A stretch of DNA of 18,533 nucleotides. It comes from Spirochaetaceae bacterium (lineage in GTDB: Bacteria; Spirochaetota; Spirochaetia; WRBN01). The position numbers were made by a program, and so were the translations under genes. Each line of letters begins with the position of its first letter. Positions within the stretch are counted from its first letter, which is position 1. The notes below the pieces were generated by a model. That model was not told the DNA's origin, made no database searches, and saw only the letters and a program-made list of their open reading frames with translations. Location: positions 1-18,533 of the forward strand of contig JAHHUI010000018.1 of the NCBI GenBank assembly GCA_020024055.1, read 5' to 3'. Below are positions 7,434 through 14,148 of the stretch, piece after piece.

Positions 7434-7462
7434 TTGACACGGAAGATACCTCTATCTATAAT
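7434..7462 (+). promoter_or_regulatory. Perfect-consensus sigma-70-type promoter before the rgpF-like gene
   Basis: TTGACA (7434-7439), a 17-nt spacer, and TATAAT (7457-7462) match the housekeeping consensus at every position and at the optimal spacing. The start of transcription is expected near 7469, 2-4 bases before the ATG at 7472, so the mRNA would have almost no leader. It lies in the divergent gap between the fmdB-like gene and the rgpF-like gene. Confidence 0.85.
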
Positions 7463-7471
7463 CGTCGCCAT

Positions 7472-8518
7472 ATGCACAAACGGTTAGTCATTTTTGTTTT
7501 TTACGATAAAGAGGGTATTCTCGATGATTATGTGGCTGAATGTGTGCACAGCCTTCAGCAAGACGTGGGCCCTGTTGTTTTTGTGATTAATGGCCTGATT
7601 AATGACGCCGGGCGGCAAAAAGTGCTGCCTTATGTGTGGCAGATTCTTCAAAGGGAAAATAAAGGCCTGGACGCCTGGGCCTTTAAAGAGGGCCTGGAAT
7701 ATATCGGCTATCAGAATCTGGGTAATTATGATGAAATTCTCTTAATAAATGACACATGCTTTGGTCCGCTGTATCCCTGGGGCGAAGTATTTAACAAAAT
7801 GGCCGAGCGCCCCGAATTAGACTTTTGGGGCCTCACCACCACCACCATATTGTTAAAAATTCTGATAAAAGAAAAACGGTTGATGGGCCGGCATATTGAT
7901 TCTTATTTCACGGTGTTTCGCAAAAAATTGCTGGCGCATCGTGATTTTCACTCCTATTGGCGGAATTTACCCAAGATTCTTGATTATGAATCGGCCGTGA
8001 CTCGGCATGAATGGCAAATTGGAGAATATTTGGCTGCGCGCGGTTTCTGCTGGGGTGCGGCATACACCGTTCAAGACGGATGCGATCATGTGTTTTTCTC
8101 TCCCTATCGACTGATTCATGATCAGCGCTGTCCCTTGCTCAAACGCCGTTGCTTTACGCATCCTCTCTATTTGGAATATCTGCGCCAGGGAAAGCCGGGC
8201 GATGTTTACAAAACGCTCAATTTTATTGAAAAGAATCTTCATTATGATACACAGCTGATTTGGCAGCATATTCTGCGTTTTTCCGGCGAAGAGGCTGTGC
8301 TGCGCAATTTGGGTGTGGCCAATCATCTGGGCCATCCGCTCACCCAAGAACCAGAGATAAAATTGTCTATGCTGCATCGCATCAATATTAAGCTTTCAGC
8401 AAAAGAGAATTTTTCCCTCTTTGCATGGCATATGTGCAAGGCAGTGAAAAAAGTGATAAAAATATTTCTCTATCCTTTCACATATAAATATGTGCAAAAA
8501 CAGAGGCAACAGAGATGA
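7472..8518 (+). CDS. RgpF-type rhamnan/polysaccharide synthesis protein
   Basis: A 348-residue protein of the rhamnan synthesis F family, found with genes for rhamnose-containing cell-surface polysaccharides; members are considered glycosyltransferases or partners of them. Typical phrases are KRLVIFVFYDKEGILDDYV at the start, ENKGLDAWAFKEGL, YDEILLINDTCFGPLYP, the SYFTVFRKK region and a YESAVTRHEWQIGEYLAARGF segment. There is no signal peptide, so it should act in the cytoplasm or at the inner face of the membrane. The C-terminus is basic. ATG 7472 is chosen because homology starts there; the open frame extends further upstream to 7295 but without recognisable protein and across the promoter. 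No Shine-Dalgarno is visible. rfbC overlaps its stop by 4 nt, which links it to dTDP-rhamnose. Confidence 0.85.
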   Translation: MHKRLVIFVFYDKEGILDDYVAECVHSLQQDVGPVVFVINGLINDAGRQKVLPYVWQILQRENKGLDAWAFKEGLEYIGYQNLGNYDEILLINDTCFGPLYPWGEVFNKMAERPELDFWGLTTTTILLKILIKEKRLMGRHIDSYFTVFRKKLLAHRDFHSYWRNLPKILDYESAVTRHEWQIGEYLAARGFCWGAAYTVQDGCDHVFFSPYRLIHDQRCPLLKRRCFTHPLYLEYLRQGKPGDVYKTLNFIEKNLHYDTQLIWQHILRFSGEEAVLRNLGVANHLGHPLTQEPEIKLSMLHRINIKLSAKENFSLFAWHMCKAVKKVIKIFLYPFTYKYVQKQRQQR

Positions 8519-9060
8519 GAGTGACATATACACCTATCAAGGGCTTGCTTATTTTGCAGCCAAAAGTCTTTGCTGATGAGCGCGGCTATTTTTTTGAAAG
8601 CTATCAAATGCGGCGATTTGCCGAATTGGGCATTATCGAACCTTTTGTGCAGGATAATCAGTCCATATCGGCCTATGGCACGATTCGCGGCCTGCATTTT
8701 CAGCGCGGCGAATATGCCCAGGCCAAGCTGGTGCAGGTGCTTTCTGGCGCGGTGTATGATGTGGCGGTGGATTTGCGCCCTGATTCGCCGACATTTGGGC
8801 AATGGTATGGCATCGAGCTTTCAGCAGAGAATCACACCATGTTTTATATTCCGCGTGGTTTTGCCCATGGCTTTGCCGCCTTGGCCAATCACAGTGTGTT
8901 TTTTTATAAATGTGACAATTATTATTGCCCAGAGGCTGATGGTGGTGTGTTTTACGATGACAAAGAGCTGAATATAAATTGGCCCGTGCCGCCACAAGAT
9001 CGTATTATTTCGGCCAAAGATGAAAAATTGCCATCCCTCGCTGATGCAAAGCTTGTCTAG
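8515..9060 (+). CDS. rfbC: dTDP-4-dehydrorhamnose 3,5-epimerase
   Basis: RfbC/RmlC converts dTDP-4-keto-6-deoxyglucose to dTDP-4-keto-rhamnose, the third step of dTDP-L-rhamnose synthesis, in the cytoplasm as a cupin dimer. The 181 residues match the family. Motifs seen are DERGYFFESY (21-30), QDNQSIS (46-52), IRGLHFQ (58-63) with the catalytic His61, AKLVQVLSGAVYDVAVDLR (70-88) containing the active-site Lys/Asp region, SPTFG (91-95), IPRGFAHGF (112-120), and YKCDNYYCPEADGGVFYDD (131-149) with the Tyr usually acting as acid. The start overlaps the rgpF-like stop (ATGA), so they are one transcript. RmlA, RmlB and RmlD are not in the window and must be supplied elsewhere if the pathway is complete. 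Confidence 0.95.
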   Translation: MRVTYTPIKGLLILQPKVFADERGYFFESYQMRRFAELGIIEPFVQDNQSISAYGTIRGLHFQRGEYAQAKLVQVLSGAVYDVAVDLRPDSPTFGQWYGIELSAENHTMFYIPRGFAHGFAALANHSVFFYKCDNYYCPEADGGVFYDDKELNINWPVPPQDRIISAKDEKLPSLADAKLV

Positions 9061-9081
9061 TTTTAGGCTTTTGATTATGAT
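9053..9081 (+). promoter_or_regulatory. Probable promoter of mnmG
   Basis: TTGTCT (4/6) and TATGAT (5/6) are separated by exactly 17 nt. The -35 box lies inside the last codons of rfbC. The -10 box ends 8 nt before the mnmG ATG, so the transcript would be nearly leaderless. The only possible Shine-Dalgarno is a weak TAGG. Confidence 0.5.
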
Positions 9082-9089
9082 AGGCATAT

Positions 9090-10895
9090 ATGGACTATGA
9101 TGCAATTGTGGTGGGCGCAGGGCATGCGGGCATCGAGGCCAGCCTGGTGCTTGCGCGCCTGGGTTTGAAAACTGTTCTCATCACGCAAACAATCGAGAGT
9201 ATTGGCCGCATCAGCTGCAACCCGGCTGTAGGCGGCTTGGCAAAAGGAAATATCGTGCGCGAAATTGATGCCCTGGGCGGCGAGATGGCTATGCTCACCG
9301 ATGCTTCGGTGCTTCAGTTTCGCATGCTTAATGAAAGCCGCGGCGGGGCGGCTCAGTCGCCGCGCGCACAGATTGATAAATATCTGTATTCGCGCCTGGC
9401 ACGCGCCAGCCTGGACAGAGAGAAAAATCTCTCTATTTATCAGGAAACGGTAGTGGATTTGCTTTTGGGCAAAGATGGAAAGACCTGTTGCGGCGTTATT
9501 TTACAGCGCGGGCGACGCATTCATGCCAAGGCAGTGATTGTCTGCTCGGGCACATTTATGGAAGGCTGCATTATGATTGGCCAGGCCACCTTGCCACAGG
9601 GGCGCATTGGCGAGCCGGCGGCGCAAGGATTGGGCCAGGCTTTGCGGCGTTACGGCCTGAATGTGGGCCGGCTGTCCACCAGCACCAGCGCCCGCGTGCG
9701 CGCCCGCAGCCTGGATTTAGACGCCATGAAAAGACAAGATGGCGACCCAATACAGGCATTTTCCTTTGCCCATGAAACACAGACCAGCACCCGTAAAAGC
9801 CATCCATGCTATATGGTGTATACCAATCGCGATGCGCATAAAGTGATTCGTGACAATATCGACCTTTCGCCGATTTACGCGGAATTTGCCGATGGGCCAC
9901 GCTATTGCCCCAGCATCGAAGAAAAAGTGATGCGTTTTCCCGATCGTGACCGCCATCATATTTTCATTGAGCCCGAAAGCGCTGAAACCGACGATGCCTA
10001 TTTGAATGGGGTGTATTCAGGTCTGCCCGAAGAATTACAGGAAGAATTCCTGCGCAAGATTCCGGGGATGGAACAGGTAGAAATTGTGAAACCCGGCTAT
10101 GCAGTGGAATATGATTATGTGGATGCCACCGAACATCATGCCACATTGGAAAACCGCAAGATCCCCGGCCTCTATTTTGCCGGCCAGGTGAATGGCAGCA
10201 GCGGCTATGAAGAGGCGGCAGGCCAGGGGTTTTGGGCAGGGGTGAATGCAGCAATGAAGATTCTGGGACAGCCACCCTTTATTGTCGATCGCTATGATGC
10301 CTATTTGGCTGTTTTGGTGGATGATTTAGTGACCAAAGGCACCAAAGAGCCCTATCGTATGTTTTCCAGCCGGGCCGAATATCGCATGCGCTTGCGTCAT
10401 GACACCGCCGATCGGCGTCTGTTTCTGCGCGGTGTGGCTTTGGGGCTGCATTCGGATGAACGCAAGGCTTTATTTGAAGAGAAAATGCAGAAGCTGGATG
10501 TGGTGAAAGAATTGCTGCGCCAGCGGCGCCACAGAGGCAAAACACTGTATCAGCAGTTGCAAGATCCGCATTTCCCCCTGGAAGAGGCAATGGATCTGGT
10601 GCCCGAGATGGCCAATTTGCCCGAGGCCTGGCGCAAGACTCTCTATTTAGATATTCGCTATGCCGGGTATGAGCAGATTGAAGAAGAACAGGTGATGCGC
10701 CTGCAGCGCGATGAAAATACACTTATTCCTGGTGATTTTGACTATGATAAAGTGCCGAATCTGAGCACGGAAAGCCGTATCAAGCTCTCAGAGATTCGTC
10801 CGCATAATGTGGGTCAGGCTAGTCGTATTTCTGGAGTACGTCAGTCAGATATTGCGATTCTTCAAATGGTCCTGCATCATAAAGTGCGCGCCTGA
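9090..10895 (+). CDS. mnmG: tRNA uridine-5-carboxymethylaminomethyl modification enzyme MnmG (GidA)
   Basis: With MnmE, this FAD protein installs (carboxymethyl)aminomethyl groups on the wobble uridine of several tRNAs. It has 601 residues, slightly shorter than the common 620-630. The Rossmann FAD motif is VVGAGHAGIEA (7-17). Other family hallmarks are ISCNPAVGGLAKGNIVREIDALGG, GCIMIGQATLPQGRIGEPA, YVDATEHHATLENRKIPGLYFAGQ, GYEEAAGQGFWAGVNAA, MFSSRAEYRMRLRHDTADRRL, and the C-terminal IRPHNVGQASRISGVRQSDI. The segment that usually reads ML(N)TSKGPAVRA.RAQ is MLNESRGGAAQSPRAQ here, and NGSSGYEEAA replaces the common GTTGYEEAA, so the protein is divergent. The last 77 nt overlap lnt on the opposite strand; conservation up to the end shows that the mnmG frame is real there. 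Confidence 0.96.
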   Translation: MDYDAIVVGAGHAGIEASLVLARLGLKTVLITQTIESIGRISCNPAVGGLAKGNIVREIDALGGEMAMLTDASVLQFRMLNESRGGAAQSPRAQIDKYLYSRLARASLDREKNLSIYQETVVDLLLGKDGKTCCGVILQRGRRIHAKAVIVCSGTFMEGCIMIGQATLPQGRIGEPAAQGLGQALRRYGLNVGRLSTSTSARVRARSLDLDAMKRQDGDPIQAFSFAHETQTSTRKSHPCYMVYTNRDAHKVIRDNIDLSPIYAEFADGPRYCPSIEEKVMRFPDRDRHHIFIEPESAETDDAYLNGVYSGLPEELQEEFLRKIPGMEQVEIVKPGYAVEYDYVDATEHHATLENRKIPGLYFAGQVNGSSGYEEAAGQGFWAGVNAAMKILGQPPFIVDRYDAYLAVLVDDLVTKGTKEPYRMFSSRAEYRMRLRHDTADRRLFLRGVALGLHSDERKALFEEKMQKLDVVKELLRQRRHRGKTLYQQLQDPHFPLEEAMDLVPEMANLPEAWRKTLYLDIRYAGYEQIEEEQVMRLQRDENTLIPGDFDYDKVPNLSTESRIKLSEIRPHNVGQASRISGVRQSDIAILQMVLHHKVRA

Positions 10896-12471
10896 ACAAC
10901 CCAAGAGATCGCCAGCTGCGTTCGCCATAGAGCACATAATGATACCAAATGAGATAGCCGTGTAAAAAGAAAATAAATGCCCAAGTCAGCCATTCGCCGG
11001 CCAAGGTATACAGGGTGAATCCCTGTTTTGATGCTAGGGGCACCTGGACAGCCAGCGAGCCACGCACAAAGGGCAACAGGCTGGAGACAATGCGCCCATG
11101 TGTGTCGATGTAAGAGGTGATGCCGCTGGTGGTGGCGCGCACCATCGGGCGGCGATTTTCAATGGTGCGATAGCGTGCCGCCATTAAATGCTGGATTTCG
11201 GCCGAGACTGTTTTCGACCAGCTGTCATTCGTCACATTCACGAAAATATCTGATCCTGCCAGGGTGAAAGCTCGGCCCACCCAGCCAAAAGCGTCTTCGT
11301 AGCAAATAGGCACGCCAAAGGAAATCTCTTTGCCGTCATTTCCGGGAATGTGAAAAATGTGATTGCTCTTGCCGGGCACCCAGCTGAAGGGATATCCCAC
11401 AATAGTGTCGAAGAACCAATAGCCCAAAGGATTTTTCAAAAGCGGATTGTATTCGGCAAAGGGCACCATTTGTCGCTTGGCATAGCTGCCCACCACATTG
11501 CCTGTGGCCGAGAGCAGCACCACACCATTCTGTTCGCCTTCTTTATTTTCCAGGGGCGAGCCCACCAGTTGTGGCATTTGGATTTTATTCACAAAGGCTG
11601 AAAAAGATTCTTCATTGCTGGGCAATGTGTCATAGTACATCAGGTTTTGTTGATAAGGATAGGGCAAAATTCCCTCGCTGCCGACGATCAGGTCAAAATT
11701 CTGATAATGATTTTCCAGCGCCTGCTTCACAGTCTGCTGATACAATTCCAGGCTGTTGTCGTTTAAATCCCAAGGGTCATTATTCTGCTGGATGAGAAGC
11801 ATGTTCACCAGGCGGTCTTTTTTGCCGGGAAAGAGCAAATGTGCTGCACTGTAGAGAAAAGTGAAGGCAAGCAAGGCACCCAAAAGCTTCAAATGTGCCT
11901 GATAAGACGGCCAGGGAAAGAGGGGCCAGGCCATCAGGGCTTCGGCAATGACAGCATTGCACAATGCCATCAGGAATGACAATCCGGCGACTCCGGCCAG
12001 GTCAAGAATCTGTGTGAACAAGGGCCATTGATGGGGAGCATAGGCGATGAGACCCCAGGGAAAGCCCAAAAATCCATTCGATTTGCCTATTTCATAAATA
12101 GCCCAGCCCATGCAAACCAAAAGCGGCCGCCAATAGGAACGCTGTTTACGCAGAACAAAAATATAGGCACACACCGACATGCACAGCAGGCCGATGCCCA
12201 GGCTGGCTGCCCCCAATGTTACCCAGGCAAAGCCTTTATAGAAAAAGAGCCAGAAATTGGAGAGCAAAGAATTGATAAGTCCGAAAATGAAGCCATAGAG
12301 AATGGCCCAACGGCTGCTTGGCGCGCGGTAAATTGCGATGAATAAAGGCGAGAGGGAAAAAAAACCAAAAATGCCCGCACCCATAGGCAGCAGCGGATTG
12401 GGTAATGTGATAGAAAGCAGCACAGCTGAAAAAACAGCCAGAGCCATATGCAGCAGCCTCGCACTCATCAT
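10819..12471 (-). CDS. lnt: Apolipoprotein N-acyltransferase
   Basis: Lnt adds the third acyl chain to the N-terminal Cys of lipoproteins at the inner membrane, needed for sorting in diderms. The 550 residues comprise about six N-terminal membrane segments (about 5-210), a nitrilase-type catalytic domain and one C-terminal membrane segment (about 495-515). The catalytic triad is visible: Glu266 (VGSEGILPYP), Lys332 (AKRQMVPFAEYNP) and Cys390 (VPICYEDAFG). The length exceeds the E. coli enzyme (512), mostly by a soluble tail; its last 25 or so residues are written on the strand opposite the end of mnmG. Two ATGs stand together; AGGA is 4 nt from the first and 7 nt from the second, so translation may begin at 12468. 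It follows the NUDIX gene by 6 nt. Confidence 0.95.
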   Translation of the reverse strand: MMSARLLHMALAVFSAVLLSITLPNPLLPMGAGIFGFFSLSPLFIAIYRAPSSRWAILYGFIFGLINSLLSNFWLFFYKGFAWVTLGAASLGIGLLCMSVCAYIFVLRKQRSYWRPLLVCMGWAIYEIGKSNGFLGFPWGLIAYAPHQWPLFTQILDLAGVAGLSFLMALCNAVIAEALMAWPLFPWPSYQAHLKLLGALLAFTFLYSAAHLLFPGKKDRLVNMLLIQQNNDPWDLNDNSLELYQQTVKQALENHYQNFDLIVGSEGILPYPYQQNLMYYDTLPSNEESFSAFVNKIQMPQLVGSPLENKEGEQNGVVLLSATGNVVGSYAKRQMVPFAEYNPLLKNPLGYWFFDTIVGYPFSWVPGKSNHIFHIPGNDGKEISFGVPICYEDAFGWVGRAFTLAGSDIFVNVTNDSWSKTVSAEIQHLMAARYRTIENRRPMVRATTSGITSYIDTHGRIVSSLLPFVRGSLAVQVPLASKQGFTLYTLAGEWLTWAFIFFLHGYLIWYHYVLYGERSWRSLGLFRRALYDAGPFEESQYLTDVLQKYD

Positions 12472-12477
12472 AAAATC

Positions 12478-13050
12478 CTAAAATTGCAGTCTTTGCCGAT
12501 AGCGCAGGAAGAAATAATAAGCCTGAACCATAATTGCATGGCTGAATTCAGGAGCAATGCCCATATAGCGGCCCACTTCGCGTGTATTTATCGAGATCAC
12601 CTGCAAGCGTTCTTCTGTGTCCGGATGCTGTCCCTGCTGTGTCGGACGAATATCCTCGGCTAAATATGTATAGTTCACATTGGAAAATAAAGCCGGATTC
12701 GGGCTGATCTGTCCTATAAGTGTCAGGCGGCCGGTGTATCCTGTTTCTTCTTCCAATTCACGCAGGGCCGTTTCTTCAGGGCTTTCATCGTCGTTGACAA
12801 TACCGGCGGGAAATTCCGTGTAAATTTTTCTATTTCCATGGCGAAATTGGCGCACCATCAAAAACTCTTCTTCATTTTGGGCATTTTTTTGAATAGGTAT
12901 CACAGTCACCCAGTTTTTTGTGTTCATATAGAAAAAATCTGCCTCATGCCCATCTTGACTTTGGCGCTTGGCCTTCATGAGATCAAAAACAGGACAGCTG
13001 GTGACTAGGCTGATCTCTTCGTCTTCCCAAATAAGATCCAGATCTGACAT
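12478..13050 (-). CDS. NUDIX hydrolase, ADP-ribose pyrophosphatase-like
   Basis: A 190-residue cytoplasmic hydrolase that would cleave a nucleoside diphosphate linked to another group, most likely ADP-ribose or a nucleotide sugar. The complete Nudix box is present: Gly-x5-Glu-x7-REUxEExGU, read as GIVNDD ESPEETAL RELEEETGY. It is preceded by VRQFRHGNRKIYTEFPAG, the phrase typical of ADP-ribose pyrophosphatases (RQYR.....WE.PAG), and followed by an aromatic/proline stretch (SPNPALFSN). This spells the general subfamily but not the exact substrate. It is the first gene of a two-gene unit with lnt, 6 nt downstream. The 79-bp gap to the divergent FlgG-like gene must hold its promoter; I see no convincing box or Shine-Dalgarno for it. 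Confidence 0.9.
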   Translation of the reverse strand: MSDLDLIWEDEEISLVTSCPVFDLMKAKRQSQDGHEADFFYMNTKNWVTVIPIQKNAQNEEEFLMVRQFRHGNRKIYTEFPAGIVNDDESPEETALRELEEETGYTGRLTLIGQISPNPALFSNVNYTYLAEDIRPTQQGQHPDTEERLQVISINTREVGRYMGIAPEFSHAIMVQAYYFFLRYRQRLQF

Positions 13051-13091
13051 GTACAGTGTATCGTTTAACAGGCATAATGAACTTTAGAAAC

Positions 13092-13120
13092 TTGTTTTTT
13101 TTTCTGATTCTTACGATAAT
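13092..13120 (+). promoter_or_regulatory. Probable promoter of the FlgG-like gene, with a T9 tract in the spacer
   Basis: TTGTTT (3/6) and GATAAT (5/6) are separated by 17 nt. The spacer and the end of the -35 box contain nine consecutive T residues (13095-13103). The -10 box ends 9 nt before the ATG at 13130 and no Shine-Dalgarno is seen, so a near-leaderless transcript is predicted. Confidence 0.5.
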
Positions 13121-13129
13121 AAGCTCACC

Positions 13130-14131
13130 ATGAAAAAAGGAATTTATTTGATTCTGTGCGGCCTATTATCCATGCCCGCCGCATGGGCCCAGGATGATAG
13201 CACAGCCGAATCAACAAATGCTGAGCAGCCGCAGGCAGCATCTTCCCGAGTGAGAAGAAGCGGTTCCTCGCGCTCTCGCACAGGGCAAAGCGGTAATTTC
13301 GCCTGGCGTTCTATCATTAACACACAAAATAAAAACACCAGTATTGAAGATTTTTTTGATGCCTATGTGGCAGACTTGGTGGATGTGGCCAAGCCCGGAT
13401 ATAAAGCCCTGCCGCCGGAGGCCAAAGACGAAGAGAGCGCCGAATATGCAGATTATTATAAACAGCAAGGCAAGCTGGTGCCCAGCACCGGTACTTTCGA
13501 CCTGGCTGTCAAGGGCGAGGGTTTTTTCCGTGTAACCGATGAAGAGGGAAAAACATTATATACCCGAAACGGCACATTTGTCCCCAATGAAGAGGGGGTG
13601 TTGATGAACAACGACGGACATATTTTGGATCCCCAGTTGGTGATTAAAGATATCAATGAATCTTACACTATTGATGCGCAAGGGCAGCTGATGCTGAATA
13701 AATTGGACGGCCCGCCGCAGAAACTGTATCAGTTCCAGCTGTATATGCCCGCCGATGATGCCCAGGTGGAACGGCATAACACGGCTTTTAATTTCAGCGA
13801 AGTGGCCGCCGTTCCCATGGATAAAGATCATCGTATTTTTAATAAAATGCTGGAATTAAGCACTACTCAGGCGGCCAAGGCCCTGGTGCGCATGACAAAA
13901 TATCTGTATGAACTGAAAAGGCAAAACCCCGAAGTGGACTATGCGTTCAAGCTGTATCTGACAGACTTTTTATTGAAGCAATATGCCCTGGCGGCGAATA
14001 ATCCCGAAGAGCTGGTGAAATTTGGCCAGCTGGCTGAAAATGTGGCACCTAGCCTGGTCTTTTCCGGCGGCGAGGAGAATGACCCCGCCACAAAAGAAGC
14101 TGAGCGTGGTGAGCCGATTATGATTCGCTAA
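13130..14131 (+). CDS. FlgF/FlgG-like flagellar rod/hook-basal-body protein with Sec signal peptide
   Basis: The 333-residue product starts with a clear Sec signal peptide (MKKGIYLILC...MPAAWA, cleavage likely after Ala20), then a Ser/Arg-rich linker (about 37-52). Next come features of the FlgG/FlgF family in the right order: a segment reading VDVAKPGYKAL (84-93), like the NVNTPGYK motif of rod proteins; GTFDLAVKGEGFFRV (121-135), like DLAI.GDGFF.V; LYTRNGTFVPNEEGVLMNNDGHIL (143-166), like YTR.G.F..d..G.LV...G..L; and a closing helix LELSTTQAAKALVRM (241-255). About 75 extra residues follow. Real FlgF/FlgG are exported by the flagellar type III apparatus and have no Sec signal and no such tail. 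In a spirochaete the Sec route would reach the compartment of the periplasmic flagella. The family match is firm, the role unknown. Confidence 0.75.
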   Translation: MKKGIYLILCGLLSMPAAWAQDDSTAESTNAEQPQAASSRVRRSGSSRSRTGQSGNFAWRSIINTQNKNTSIEDFFDAYVADLVDVAKPGYKALPPEAKDEESAEYADYYKQQGKLVPSTGTFDLAVKGEGFFRVTDEEGKTLYTRNGTFVPNEEGVLMNNDGHILDPQLVIKDINESYTIDAQGQLMLNKLDGPPQKLYQFQLYMPADDAQVERHNTAFNFSEVAAVPMDKDHRIFNKMLELSTTQAAKALVRMTKYLYELKRQNPEVDYAFKLYLTDFLLKQYALAANNPEELVKFGQLAENVAPSLVFSGGEENDPATKEAERGEPIMIR

Positions 14132-14140
14132 AGAGAATCA
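14121..14140. terminator. Weak inverted repeat between convergent genes
   Basis: TGATTC and GAATCA form a 6-bp stem with an 8-base loop that contains the stop codon of the FlgG-like gene. There is no T-run on either strand, so it is only a weak candidate for a bidirectional terminator. Confidence 0.2.
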
Positions 14141-14148
14141 AGCTGCTG

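Noticed and set aside
7295..7471. Upstream extension of the rgpF-like reading frame from ATG 7295
   Set aside because: It runs antisense through the fmdB-like gene and across the perfect promoter; homology starts at 7472.
9488..10722. Several open frames of 80-147 codons on both strands inside mnmG
   Set aside because: They are shadow frames of a conserved gene with G/C-rich third positions; compositions are abnormal (many Arg, Pro, Cys, His) and no ribosome binding sites support them.
14121..14140. Strong bidirectional terminator between the FlgG-like and HAD genes
   Set aside because: The stem has only 6 A/T-rich pairs, a long loop and no T-run on either strand; kept only as a low-confidence feature.
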